From the NCBI GenBank assembly GCA_949358305.1, contig CASHSZ010000019.1, forward strand, positions 1 through 64,000: 64,000 nt of DNA, written 5' to 3'. Positions 1-10,129 of the stretch are shown here, piece by piece; positions within the stretch are counted from its first letter, which is position 1, and each line of letters begins with the position of its first letter. Origin of the DNA: Strigamia acuminata. Lineage: Eukaryota > Arthropoda > Chilopoda > Geophilomorpha > Linotaeniidae. The translations under genes were made by a program, and so were the position numbers. The notes under the pieces were generated by a model. It made no database searches, was not told the DNA's origin, and saw only the letters and a list, made by a program, of their open reading frames with translations.

Positions 1-1895
1 CGCCTCCAGCTGCCTTGCCGCCAAAAAGGCGTGTTGGAAGGCCCTGTAAGGTCAAAGTGGTTCCTTCTGATCCTGTGCCTAAAAGGAAAAGAGGACGGCC
101 ACCAAAACAAAAACCTAAAGTTGGAAGACCCAAAAAGATTGTATCACCTGCAAGAAGTGAGCATTCGTCTTCACCAGCGTCACCAGTTTCGAATAGAGGA
201 AAATCTGGTAGCGAGCGATTTTTGAGTGACCATAGTTCCGACGAATATCGGACTACGGTGCCACCTTTGCCGACGCGACCAAATACGCGTTTGGGGCAGA
301 CTCAACAACCTTTGGTGGACGACCAAGTCTCGCCATACGAATCCGAAGATCTGGATGAGGATCGACCGGCTGAGCATCCGGCTTACGAGCTTCTGCCAAC
401 TCAGAAAAGAATGAGGGAAGTTCAGTTGGCTGATAGTTGGGCGAAGGGTATTATAATGTATCTGGATACTGGGCATTTGCCGCCTGACGAAGACGAGGCT
501 GAGAAAATTAAAAAGCAATCTGTTGACATGGCTTTGTATCATGGGCTTCTGTGTAGGTACCCGCCAGTAACAATTGGCCAACGCGCTGAATCGCGTCGTA
601 TTTACTTGCCAGAGCCTTTGAGACAAATTTATTTTCACTGCCTTCACTTCCCGCCAACTTCTGGCCACCTCGGAATTGAAAAGACCATGATGCGTTTAAA
701 GACGCGTGTTTTTTGGCCAGGGATGAAGAAAGATGTGGCGGAGTGGATCAAGGTATGCGGGCCATGCCAGAGAGCCAAGGTCGAACGGCGTTTGCCAATG
801 GGAGAAATGGAGACGGCAAAACCACGCCGTCGTTTCAGAACCATTTACGTCGACTACTTTGGGAAAAAGTTGAAGTCTAGCCAGGGTAACTGCTATGCGT
901 TCGTGATGGTGGATGCGGCCAGCAGATGGGTTGATGTCCGTCTCACCGAAGCAGCGGATGTTCCAACTACAATTGCGCAAATTGAGGCATTTGTGCAACG
1001 TTGGGCCTTCCCAAAGACTTTAATTAGTGACAATGCGCCTACTTTTCGTTCTGCGCGTTTTCAAGCGCACTGTGCGGGAATGGGCATTGTAAATAAGTAC
1101 ATATCTGTGTATCATCCGCAAGGGAATTTGGCGGAGCGCCTGAACCAGTCATTGAAGACCTGCATTCTCGCGTACATCGGCGAGCACGTGAATTGGGACC
1201 GTCATATTGGCTACTTCATTTTGGCCATTAACGCCAGCTATCAAACATCGCTGAAGTTCTCACCGTATATGATGATCGTTGGACAGGAAGCGCGTTATCC
1301 AGGCGACCTCGACAGCGACACCGACGACGGGGATCCGCTCCCGCCGGATGAGGCGAGGTATTTACATCGATACATGCTACGCGTCGGAGCCGAGGCGCGG
1401 AAGAACTTGGAGATAGCGAACCTGCGACATAAGCGATGGTACGATCGGAAACGGCGGCCCCATGACTTCAAGCCTGGCGATTGGGTCACGCTGAGGAGCA
1501 GGATCTTGTCGTCGGCGGACAAGCAGGTTTCAGCGGGTTTCCAGCAGCGTACCGAAGGGATTTACATCATCCACCGGATCATCGGACCGAATACCGTGCT
1601 GCTGATGAAGGAGGACGGAAGTGTTACACAACCTTACCACATCGTGGACCTCCGACATTGGTATCGCGACCCGGATGAAGACGCGAAGGACTCGGAGGAT
1701 GTTCCGGACCCGCTGGAGGTGCTGAGTGCTGTTGGATACGGTTGCGGCGCTAGTTTTATTTCCCGGGTGGATATGAACGATATACACGCCCGAGTGGACA
1801 AATTCAGTGCGGAATCACGTGAGATTTGTATAAATTATTATGCCGAGAACAATATTCGGTATAATGATTGTGAACAGGAAGAGGATCCGCCATAA
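1..1895 (+). CDS. Ty3/gypsy-type integrase polyprotein, 5'-partial
   Basis: The frame is open from the left edge to a TAA at 1893-1895, so the true start lies outside the window; no in-frame ATG is convincing near the edge. The N-terminal part (about 15-150) is basic, with three AT-hook-like GRP cores (VGRPCK, RGRPPK, VGRPKK). A Ser/Asp-rich region follows, then an H2C2 zinc-binding integrase domain (HCLHFPPTSGHLG...CGPCQ, about 630-775). The catalytic core shows the triad: Asp in IYVDYFG (about 850), Asp in ISDNAP (about 1029) and Glu in NLAERLNQ (about 1134). The C-terminal part contains a chromo/GPY-like stretch (FKPGDWVTLRSR, then GPNTVLL). This is retroelement integrase, which inserts cDNA into chromosomes. 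No reverse transcriptase is visible because the element begins upstream. A decayed relative lies at 49904-51697. Confidence 0.85.
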   Translation, partial: PPAALPPKRRVGRPCKVKVVPSDPVPKRKRGRPPKQKPKVGRPKKIVSPARSEHSSSPASPVSNRGKSGSERFLSDHSSDEYRTTVPPLPTRPNTRLGQTQQPLVDDQVSPYESEDLDEDRPAEHPAYELLPTQKRMREVQLADSWAKGIIMYLDTGHLPPDEDEAEKIKKQSVDMALYHGLLCRYPPVTIGQRAESRRIYLPEPLRQIYFHCLHFPPTSGHLGIEKTMMRLKTRVFWPGMKKDVAEWIKVCGPCQRAKVERRLPMGEMETAKPRRRFRTIYVDYFGKKLKSSQGNCYAFVMVDAASRWVDVRLTEAADVPTTIAQIEAFVQRWAFPKTLISDNAPTFRSARFQAHCAGMGIVNKYISVYHPQGNLAERLNQSLKTCILAYIGEHVNWDRHIGYFILAINASYQTSLKFSPYMMIVGQEARYPGDLDSDTDDGDPLPPDEARYLHRYMLRVGAEARKNLEIANLRHKRWYDRKRRPHDFKPGDWVTLRSRILSSADKQVSAGFQQRTEGIYIIHRIIGPNTVLLMKEDGSVTQPYHIVDLRHWYRDPDEDAKDSEDVPDPLEVLSAVGYGCGASFISRVDMNDIHARVDKFSAESREICINYYAENNIRYNDCEQEEDPP

Positions 1896-2869
1896 CAGCC
1901 TTCTTTTTATGTTTTTAAAGTGTTTATTAATATTTATTCGTTTTTAGCATTGTTTCAATTTTTATAAGAGTTTTGGTGTTCGTGTTGATTTTTGTTTACA
2001 TTGGGATGAGTGTGTTGTTGTGTTTTTTGATGTATTTTGCACTAATATTTGGTTTTGGAATGTTTTTTACTGATTGTTGATATTCGCTGACGTTTCGAGG
2101 GGGAATGCGGGGTCAAAACTCCATTCTTTTCCCGTCGGAGTGTTTACGCGACTTTGTTTTCATTAACTTTGATTTTGTAAGCGCTTGGTGTTGTTCTTCA
2201 TGCTCGGTGACTGTTGCGCGTGTGTGGTCTTGTTTGCGACAGATGGCGCCGGAGTGTCTAGTGTCATCTGACCAGTGACGTCACTTGTCAATTGGTGTCT
2301 GGCTGCCATCTTGTTTTTGCGACTTGACACGGTGCACATCGTCTCCACGCGTTCGGGATATTTTGAACGCGATTTGTGCTGAGAAACTGAGCGTGGGAAC
2401 ACACCAAGGCGCGTTGACTGTTGTAGTAATACTAACCGTGAGTTTTATTGAAGTTTTGAGTGATTTTTGATAATTTTTCGCCGCTCGAGCAAACAAGTGT
2501 TTTTGAGTGCCGTGATTTGATTTATTTCTCGCCACGCGCCTCTACGCGAAGTGGGGAGAAGTTTATGTTAGTTTCTCGTTGATTTTATGGTTTTATTTAG
2601 TTTTAGAGTCTAATTAATGACAATTTACGCGTGTTTAGAATTTTCTAGTGTTTTTCGTGAATGTATTAGTTTTGATTTGCAAAATGCAAGATGGCGTCGC
2701 CATACGCCTTAGATTTTTCTTTCGGGTCACGTGATGTCGTCCATCTTTGTCAAGTGCCCGTATGTCTATAGATGGACTTAGCCAATTTTTGAGCTTGTGC
2801 ATTTTGCTTTGCTACGCGATAGACTTTGTTCGTTCGCGTGTCGCTCATTAATTGAGTTTAATTGTTACG
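1896..2869. other. internal non-coding spacer of the gypsy-type element
   Basis: T-rich sequence with scattered CGCG between the integrase frame and the next frames. I see no long reading frame and no recognisable motif. It probably belongs to the same retroelement because the composition does not change up to about 6500. Confidence 0.4.
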
Positions 2870-3127
2870 ATGAACTTTATACATTTGTGCGAAGACTTTG
2901 TATTGTTATTAGATTTTTTGATTAATGTTTTTTCTGTTATTTTTAATTTTTGTTTTGGGTTATTGCGCATTGGTATTTCGCTCATTTTGATCGTGATCCC
3001 ATTTCACGCGCTTTGTTTCCTAATTTTCATAACATCAGTGATTTTTAATTGCGAGTACCTTTTTTGGCTAAGTTACGAGCTGTTACTCGAATTGTATCGC
3101 GTAATTTTTTATAATCCGCGTTATTAG
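2870..3127 (+). CDS. small hydrophobic open frame (85 codons), doubtful
   Basis: An ATG at 2870 opens a frame of 85 residues that is almost entirely Phe/Leu/Ile/Val and could form two or three membrane helices. It lies between the integrase and the 569-codon frame of the same element. The region is T-rich, and T-rich DNA gives hydrophobic codons by chance, so hydrophobicity is weak evidence. It could be a small membrane protein of the element, or chance. No family is recognised. Confidence 0.2.
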   Translation: MNFIHLCEDFVLLLDFLINVFSVIFNFCFGLLRIGISLILIVIPFHALCFLIFITSVIFNCEYLFWLSYELLLELYRVIFYNPRY

Positions 3128-3247
3128 CTGTTTAGTTTTGTATTTTTTGTTTACTCTTGCTCGAGTGGTGTAATTTTTGTCATTTGTTGTTTGTATGATT
3201 TTTTGATTTGTTTTTGTTACTTCTGATTTAGTGACTAGATTTGTGAT

Positions 3248-4957
3248 ATGACCGGACGTGGTAACGGATCAAAGCCCCCGTCGCGTGGTGGAAAGGGCCA
3301 CAAGAACAAAACACCCGTCGAAACGCGCCGCCAGCGACGGGCGCGTGAGAGATACGTGTGCTCCTACCCAGTGCCCGGATTATTTGAGCGAGGGCCGGTC
3401 TTGATGCCAAACTATCATCCCGACCACCCGATGTGCCGGGCCTTCCCCAATCGAGAGTTGTGCCCGGTGTGTTCGGGCTGGGGCCACCTTCGCGATGGTG
3501 CAGAAGAATGTTTCGTGTGCGAAGGGTTTGGGAATTTGAGACGCGCTCAATTCCGGATTTGGATGCGGCGCGTGCAGGCCCTGTGTTTGGGGCGGACCAT
3601 CGCGGATGGACGGGACATTTCGCGTTACGTGCTCCCGAGGATTTTCCAGCCTTTACTCGGTTCCGCCTCTGATTGTAACCGCTTCGTTATACAACATGAA
3701 GCGTACTGGAGGAATACGATGCAGATGGCCGCTCGCGCTGGATTCCGTCCGCACAATTGGCAGTACCCACCGTTGGGGTGCCTGGTGTTGGCATCTGGGG
3801 TGACGGCGCCGCCATTACCCTCATTTTTTCGACGTTATGCGTTGAGGGAAGCTCCGGTGGCTCCAAGAGCAGAGAGGCTTCCGTCCGTGACTCCGAGACT
3901 CCATTCTACGGCTCATAAAAAGCGCGATGATCCAAACGCTTTTATTGCAACGGGGGCGGCGCGATTCGATGAGGAACGAGACCGACTCCGAGGAATCGAG
4001 GAGCGTAATGAGAATTTACTCCAGGACATCGCGCATTTGCAGGACTTTCATCGCTTTGTGCGAACGGAGATCGCTGCGTGTGATGCGGCTACTGCCGCCG
4101 GTTCTTCGGCGATGCCGGCGATTCGACCTGTTCCTATATTGGAGTTGGTCCTCGAGCCCGCTGAGCCTTCCATTGAGGCCGAGCTGCCGCCGCCGATTGA
4201 CGAGGTTGCGTTGTCCACGGCCTTGTTGCCGGCTGGTGTGTTGATCTGCAAGATGGATGAGATGGCGACGCCATTTGGTGTCAGTTTGCGTCGCGACTGG
4301 GCCGAGAGCGACCTCGACTACCTCATCCGGTGCCACGACGAGGCTGCGCGTCGCCGAGAAGTTGCTGGTTCGAGGGGAATGATTCCTCATTCTTCCCTTG
4401 AACAAATGGAGGACTCAATGGACTACGTGGGTGAGTTACCCAACCTCCGCGTATGTTTAACTGAAGCCGGCCGAGGAGTCGAGTATTTGCCAGCGGGCGA
4501 AGAGTCGGACGATGAGGATTCCCGACCGCGGCGACAGCTTTTGCCACTGTTTACTGGCCGTCAAGCCCAGCGTGACTTGCCTTTTCCGACTCAGCCCGAG
4601 GATTTGACCGCTGCCGTTCGAAGGCTGGTGGGTGATCAACATAAGAAACGCGACTTTGTGACGCTGCGAGAGCTCGAGCTGTATTTTGAGACGATAATGG
4701 CGCGTGCCCATTTTGATGCGATCTTTCCCATGGGTACCCTGGAGTGGGAGGGCCCGTCCCGATGGCGCAACGACACCTACTTGGAGGCAGATTTCACCCG
4801 ATGGCGCGAGTTTTTCTACGGAATTATCAAACGCGAACTTGGACTTTCGGAAAGCATGGCGGCCCTTGTGCACCTTCTTGAAGAGGGGCACATCATGACC
4901 CTGCAACGACTGATCGCCAACGTTTTGACCGAATTTCGTCCGCGGAAGGAGCGCTAG
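3248..4957 (+). CDS. accessory ORF of gypsy-type element with CxxCxGxG-type cysteine motif
   Basis: An ATG at 3248 opens 569 codons. The N-terminus is strongly basic (GRGNGSKPPSRGGKGHKNK). At about residues 74-100 there are two spaced CxxCxGxG units (CPVCSGWG and CVCEGFG), like one half of a DnaJ-type zinc region and unlike a retroviral CCHC knuckle. A middle segment (about 240-275) is predicted by eye to be coiled coil (EERDRLRGIEERNENL). The C-terminal third is acidic, then Arg-rich. I see no signal peptide and no membrane helix, so it is not a normal envelope protein. It lies downstream of integrase and just upstream of a polypurine tract, so it is the last gene of the element. A gag-like or nucleic-acid-binding role is possible but not shown. 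Confidence 0.7.
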   Translation: MTGRGNGSKPPSRGGKGHKNKTPVETRRQRRARERYVCSYPVPGLFERGPVLMPNYHPDHPMCRAFPNRELCPVCSGWGHLRDGAEECFVCEGFGNLRRAQFRIWMRRVQALCLGRTIADGRDISRYVLPRIFQPLLGSASDCNRFVIQHEAYWRNTMQMAARAGFRPHNWQYPPLGCLVLASGVTAPPLPSFFRRYALREAPVAPRAERLPSVTPRLHSTAHKKRDDPNAFIATGAARFDEERDRLRGIEERNENLLQDIAHLQDFHRFVRTEIAACDAATAAGSSAMPAIRPVPILELVLEPAEPSIEAELPPPIDEVALSTALLPAGVLICKMDEMATPFGVSLRRDWAESDLDYLIRCHDEAARRREVAGSRGMIPHSSLEQMEDSMDYVGELPNLRVCLTEAGRGVEYLPAGEESDDEDSRPRRQLLPLFTGRQAQRDLPFPTQPEDLTAAVRRLVGDQHKKRDFVTLRELELYFETIMARAHFDAIFPMGTLEWEGPSRWRNDTYLEADFTRWREFFYGIIKRELGLSESMAALVHLLEEGHIMTLQRLIANVLTEFRPRKER

Positions 4958-4965
4958 TTGGGGGA

Positions 4966-6500
4966 TGTCGTGACGTACCGTGCCATCAGCCTGATGAAAG
5001 AACTCATTACGGCCATCACGGGCTATGAGTTCTGAGTGTTGTGCCCTTGTAAGTGACATTTTTTCCCGAACGTGACTTTTTTCGCGAAGTTAGTGTTGAA
5101 CGCGAACTTTTCTTTTGAACAATACCAGTGATATTGACTTTTCCTGAATCGTGATTGTTTTATTTTTAGTGTTCTTTGTCGCGCTGATGTTTGAATCTTT
5201 ACGCGACTTTGAATTTTGTCTTTGATATTTAGTGTAGTGCATTTCTAGTGTTTAATAAGTGTCGAGATGCCCTTATGGCGTGATTTAATGCGATTAACGC
5301 ATTCTTGGCCTGGCGCTTATGCTAGTAGTTTTTCTTGTTATTGTTCAGTTTTTAGAGCGCTTAACGCTTGCGTTGTTTAGTCCGCGCGTTAGTTATTTAA
5401 TGAGTTTACGCGATAAGTTCTCGCGCCTCATTAGTGTAGTGTATTAATTATTCCAATTGTTATTTGATTTTTTCGTATCGTATTTTTATTTCTTTTTGCA
5501 GATCTAAACAGAGAATAAAAACACTCTGGTCCGAGGGGCGTGTCACGGCCCGGCATTTACGCGCTTGTAATCCTCACCAAATTGTTGTGTGTTCCATTGT
5601 TTAAAACTCTTAATAAATCCTAAGCCTAAATATAATTTCAGTTTTGTCCTACCTTCATTTCCTATTCATGTTTATCCCTTGACTTGGTCTGGTGTGGCTC
5701 AATTTAGTCACATCAGACTGGTCTATGTTGAGTATTTCCCACTGTTACCCCTCCTAATTTCGTTTAGTTCATCCTATCTAATTTAAATGTTTAGTCACTC
5801 GCGACTGACTCATCGCGATGATTATTCACGAGCGCGCCTGATTGGCTTACGCGTGCTTGACTCATGGTTCTCCCCTCGTTTTCTGTGATGGACTTGGCCC
5901 AAGTTCACTTCTGAGCTGTTTTAGCCAAGTCTGATCAGAAGGCGTAAGACCATGAGCTATCGTAAGTGCCTTAACTGGCCGTTGTGCATTTGGCGACTTT
6001 TCCTGTGTTAATTCGCAGTAACTCCATGCAAGTTAACTCTGCTTGTTTGAGGACTTACATTATCATATCGCGTGTCTAAATTCCGCGTGTCATCTTTGAT
6101 TCCTTTTCTTTCGATGTTCTTTTGTGTTTTATGCCGCTGATACGTGCCGAAGGACTAGAAGTTAGATTCAAGTAGCTAATGAGTTGTTTATTTCGTCTTT
6201 TGCGCGCGATTAGTGCGCGCTTGCTCGGTCTGGCCGCTCCGCCATTAGGGGTCCCTGCCAGATTAGCCTAAGCCACGTTTGCGTTGTTAAGTCCGCACGT
6301 GAGCATTACTTCTTCCATTTTTAAGGCTCCAACAAACTCGGTAATAATTCGTAACATGATCGAATAGGGGGTTAAGCTTGCCGCCACACTTCAGGCTGCT
6401 TAACGTTGCCGGGCCCTTATTCGGGACCAGGCTCTCTTGTATCGTAACTGGCGCGCCTTTCAAACGCGGTTTCAAAGACCAGAAACAACCGGTTCATGAC
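4966..6500 (+). repeat. probable 3' LTR and flank of the gypsy-type element
   Basis: Right after the stop of the 569-codon frame comes a polypurine run GGGGGA (4960-4965) followed by TGTCGTGACG, the usual layout of a 3' LTR start. A polyadenylation signal AATAAA is at 5514. The CG-rich composition stops at about 6500, where TTCATGACA abuts the 20-bp satellite; TGTC...GACA would be short LTR terminal inverted repeats. A second TG start (TGTCACGGCC at 5541, after GAGGGGCG) is an alternative. The 5' LTR is outside the window, so the ends cannot be proven. Confidence 0.45.
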
Positions 6501-6800
6501 AAATACAAGCAGAAATAAATAAATACAAGCAGAAATAAATAAATACAAGCAGAAATAAATAAATACAAGCAGAAATAAATAAATACAAGCAGAAATAAAT
6601 AAATACAAGCAGAAATAAATAAATACAAGCAGAAATAAATAAATACAAGCAGAAATAAATAAATACAAGCAGAAATAAATAAATACAAGCAGAAATAAAT
6701 AAATACAAGCAGAAATAAATAAATACAAGCAGAAATAAATAAATACAAGCAGAAATAAATAAATACAAGCAGAAATAAATAAATACAAGCAGAAATAAAT
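6501..6800. repeat. perfect 20-bp tandem repeat, 15 copies
   Basis: The unit AAATACAAGCAGAAATAAAT repeats 15 times with no mismatch that I can see, then degrades into AAAT-type repeats to about 6842. Similar but non-tandem CAGAAATAAATAAAT sequence occurs beside the other zinc-finger copies (near 26010-26080 and 31680), so the satellite probably grew from local sequence. Open frames across it on the minus strand are artefacts of the repeat. Confidence 0.95.
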
Positions 6801-6840
6801 AAATAAATGAATAAATAAATAAATACAGAAATAAATAAAT

Positions 6841-7040
6841 AAACCACAAGTTTTTCGAGTGTCGCTCACCATAAAAAAATGGATATGAAACGAGAGAAAT
6901 ATACAAACACAGCAAGTAGCAGGTTTTGATTTGTGGATGAAAGAAATTGAAACAAAATTTTTGAGTTGAAAACAAAAACAAAATGTCATTTGAATTAAAA
7001 TCAGAATTACAAATCATGAACTTAATGAAAAATGTGATTT
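6841..7040. other. 3' flank of zinc-finger gene, duplicated at 26470-26660
   Basis: This stretch matches the region downstream of the second zinc-finger gene: both contain CACAGCAAGTAGCAGGTTTT and a shared ATGAA/AAAACA-rich context. It marks the lower end of a segmental duplication. Confidence 0.7.
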
Positions 7041-8290
7041 TCACTTTGTATGCTTTGATAAATGTTTTTTAAAAGTCTCATTTTGACTACTATAATAAGC
7101 ACACAAATGGCACTCGAAGCGTTTTTCTGCACTATGCGTTAACAAATGCATTTTTAAACTACTGTTTGAAGGACAGGAATAATCACACAAAAGGCACTTG
7201 AATGGTCTTTCTCCAGTATGGATTAATAAATGTGTTTTTAGATTTCCCCTTTGACTGCTGGAATAATCACACAAATGGCACTTGAATGGTGTTTCTCCAG
7301 TATGGATTAATAAATGTGTTTTTAGATTTCCCCTTTGACTGCTGGAATAATCACACAAATGGCACTTGAATGGTTTTTCTCCACTATGGATTAACAAATG
7401 CATTTTTAAACTATTATTTATAGTACAGGAATAATCACACAAATGACACTTGAATGGTTTTTCTCCACTATGGGTTAACAAGTGCATTTTTAAACTATTA
7501 TTTGTAGTACAGGAATAATCACACAAATGACACTTGAATGGTTTTTCCCCACTATGGGTTAACAAATGCATTTTTAAATTACTATTTGAAGTACAGGAAT
7601 AAGCACACAAATGGCACTTGAATGGTTTTTCTCCACTATGGGTTAATAAGTGCATTTTTAAATTACTATTTGTAGTACAGGAATAATCACACAAATGGCA
7701 CTTGAATGGTTTTTCCCCACTATGGGTTAACAAATGCATTTTTAAACTATTATTTATAGTACAGGAATAATCACACAAATGACACTTGAATGGTTTTTCT
7801 CCACTATGGGTTAACAAGTGCATTTTTAAACTACTACTTATAGCACAGGAGTAATCACATAAATGGCACTTGAATGGCTTTTCTCCACTATGGATTAATA
7901 AATGTTTTTTTAGAGCTCCACTTTGATTGCAGGAATAATCACACAAATTGCACTTGAATGGTTTTTCTCCACTATGGGTTAACAAATGCATTTTTAAATT
8001 ACTATTTGAAGTACAGGAATAAGCACACAAATGGCACTTGAATGGTTTTTCTCCACTATGGGTTAATAAGTGCATTTTTAAATTACTATTTGTAGTACAG
8101 GAATAATCACACAAATGGCACTTGAATGGTTTTTCCCCACTATGGGTTAACAAATGCATTTTTAAACTATTATTTGTAGTACAGGAATAATCACACAAAT
8201 GGCACTTGAATGGTTTTTCCCCACTATGGGTTAACAAATGCATTTTTAAACTATTATTTGTAGTACAGGAATAATCACACAAATGACACT
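7041..8290 (-). pseudogene. C2H2 zinc-finger gene, 3' part (15 fingers), cut by palindrome insertion
   Basis: On the minus strand this frame has 15 C2H2 units of 28 residues (C-x2-C-x12-H-x3-H) joined by HSGEKPFKC or HTGEKPFKC linkers and ends with the last finger and TAA. Many units are near-identical (TTNNSL, TTNSNL, TSNSNL), which shows recent amplification of 84-bp repeats. The frame has no start codon of its own because it is continuous with 22547-23411 on the far side of the 14.25-kb insertion. Removing the insertion plus one GACACT copy moves positions by 14,256, and 23126-14256-8282 = 588 = 3 x 196, so the frame is restored exactly. Such proteins bind DNA in the nucleus; the target is unknown. 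Confidence 0.9.
8285..8290. repeat. target-site duplication GACACT, left copy
   Basis: GACACT directly precedes the AGTAGTGGG terminus. The same six bases follow the other terminus at 22541-22546. The pre-insertion sequence GACACTTGAATGG is part of the finger linker found many times in this gene. Confidence 0.93.
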
Positions 8291-8332
8291 AGTAGTGGGT
8301 TTATGGGGATCCTGGGCCAGTGGTTGGTGGTG

Positions 8333-8465
8333 AGGGGGGGGGGGGGTGGGGGTGGTGAGGGTTAAGTGGGGGGAGAGATAAGGGGAGGGGAAGATAAGGG
8401 GAGGGGGAGATAAGAGGAGGGGGAGATAAGGAGAGGGGGAGATAAGGGGAGAGCTAAGTGGGGGT
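8333..8465. repeat. G-rich subterminal repeats, left arm
   Basis: Runs of G followed by repeated units of the type GGGGAGATAAG lie 40-175 bp from the element end. Several runs of four or more G could form G-quadruplexes on this strand. The mirror copy is C-rich at about 22370-22500. Confidence 0.85.
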
Positions 8466-8485
8466 GACTAATTGCTTCAATCAAT

Positions 8486-8930
8486 TAGATCATTAGATCA
8501 TTGTGTCTTAGTCTATTATTTGTTATTGTTGTTTTACTTTACTTAAGTGCCTCGTTGTTTTTCTCAAAATTCAAAGGACCCTTAGGTTACTATTAACTAA
8601 AGGCAGGATATTATTGGCTAGTCATCTTTGATCTCTTGGAATTATCAATCAATTAGTCTTATCATTTGATCTTTGTATCCTAGACTGTTATTTGTTATTG
8701 GTGTTTTTCTTTACTTAAGTGCCCTGTTGATGTTTTTCCCAAATTTTCAAAGGACCCTGGTATCATCATTCAATTAGACTTATCATTTGATCATTGTGTC
8801 CTAGACTATTATTTGTTATTGTTGTTTTTCTTTACTTATGTATCATGTTGTTGTTTTTCCTAAATTTTCAATGAACCCAAAGGCTACTTTAACCCAAAGG
8901 AGGGATATTATTGGCTTGACATCCTAACCA
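8486..8930. repeat. about 120-170 bp tandem repeat, three copies, left arm
   Basis: Three diverged copies share the order ATCATTTGATC, TATTATTTGTTATTG, TTACTTAAGTG, TTTTCAAAGGACCC. They lie between the G-rich end and gene A and could hold its upstream control region. They are mirrored at about 21900-22340. Confidence 0.8.
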
Positions 8931-8947
8931 GTGAGAAACTAGTAATG

Positions 8948-8955
8948 TATATATA
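8948..8955 (+). promoter_or_regulatory. TATA box of gene A, left arm
   Basis: TATATATA stands about 80 bp upstream of the ATG at 9034, followed by a pyrimidine-rich leader. This is a normal RNA polymerase II spacing. Confidence 0.6.
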
Positions 8956-9033
8956 CCTGCAATTTCCTACACACTTCTCTTCCCTTCTTCCATCGCATTT
9001 TGGGATACTCACCATTTCTTTCACAAACTAGCC

Positions 9034-9543
9034 ATGTGTACTACTACAAGCAGCAGAATCCTCTCACTTGGTGGGGAGAATTATTGCCAAATCACCTCAT
9101 TTTTGTCAACTGTTTTTATCCACCTGAGACGTTTTCAATCTTGCTCGAATGGAAAACTTTATCCTAGTTGTGAAGGTATGGCTATGAATACGTCATTATT
9201 TTATGATTTCGTGAACCATTGGGAGCAGATTTCAAGCGAACTTTCATCTATGAAAAACAATCCAATGAAAACATCATCATCTATTGACTGTGGTGGTGTA
9301 TTAGTTAGCATAAGCAAGTCAAAAACTGCAGTTGTATCCATGAAGATATGGTGTTCTTGTATCCCAGGAATGTTTATTATTCTTCCTATTGATCAATGGC
9401 GTCAACTCTTGATGTATAAATCATATATATTTTCAACCATTGATGTGGCATTGGCAAAGCTGCAAGATTGTAACCCATTTGATGAGGAGGAAACACCTGC
9501 TGCAACTGGAATTGAAACTTCAACCACATCTCGTGTTTTCTGA
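9034..9543 (+). CDS. gene A: 169-residue protein with possible PC4-like fold (left arm)
   Basis: A single-exon frame from ATG 9034 to TGA. Residues 28-63 (FIHLRRF...NGKLYPSCEGMAMN...W) follow the pattern of the PC4/Sub1 single-strand DNA-binding domain: two beta strands with an (I/L)R.F core, a GK..P..G turn, a hydrophobic strand and a helix with Trp. Residues 100-128 (VVSMKIW...GMFIILPIDQW) look like a second, weaker copy. The C-terminus is acidic, then Ser/Thr-rich (residues 149-167). If correct, it would bind single-stranded DNA in the nucleus, which suits a hairpin-forming replicon. The match is by pattern only and could be wrong. The right-arm copy encodes the identical protein. Confidence 0.6.
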   Translation: MCTTTSSRILSLGGENYCQITSFLSTVFIHLRRFQSCSNGKLYPSCEGMAMNTSLFYDFVNHWEQISSELSSMKNNPMKTSSSIDCGGVLVSISKSKTAVVSMKIWCSCIPGMFIILPIDQWRQLLMYKSYIFSTIDVALAKLQDCNPFDEEETPAATGIETSTTSRVF

Positions 9544-10129
9544 TGAAAATGATGAAGATTAGATTTCTACTTAATTTGTTATTTGTATTGATATAATGGA
9601 AATTGTATACTTTTTGTTTAGATTTTTTTGTACATATTTCTACTTTATATTAATTATAAGTTAGCGATAAAATTGCTTTATTTTCATTCTACCATTGAAT
9701 TGGGGTTGTAGTCTCCTTTTTTTTTTTAACATAATAATGTATATCTCTTCCTTTGAAATACAGCATAAACTGTAATATCATGTATGCATATATTGTTTCT
9801 ATGATTTCTCACTAGTAGGTGCGCGAGCAGCTTGAGGTTATGTGAATGAAAACGAGTAACCTGTGCAGCACTTACGTTGCATGAAGACTAATGAACTGCA
9901 TGAGGAGTTTGAGCTGGTGTACCATTCACTGTGTTAACAGGAGTCCATAGCAATCTATTGTTACGCATCACATTTTGCTGAGAACACAACTACTTTCAAG
10001 TGAATATTGGAACTCTATTCAATTGGATCTAATCGAGCGGATCATACCCACCCAAACTCAACCCGTTGGTGTTATGATATTATGACACGACAACACATTG
10101 AACCTCTTCCTGATTCTACAGATGGTGAG
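9544..10129. other. gene A 3' region, left arm
   Basis: Mostly A/T-rich. A short open stretch at 10010-10125 (reading ADHTHPNSTRWCYDIMTRQ on the plus strand) ends in a good donor (G|GTGAGT at about 10124), but no partner exon is visible because the satellite follows. I do not call it a gene. Confidence 0.4.

Noticed and set aside
5541-6500. LTR starting at TGTCACGGCC (5541).
   Set aside because: Possible, but the start at 4966 has a better polypurine tract and better match to the TTCATGACA end; kept only as an alternative.
6417-7044. Hydrophobic 190-codon minus-strand frames across the 20-bp satellite.
   Set aside because: The sequence is a periodic translation of the satellite in three frames.
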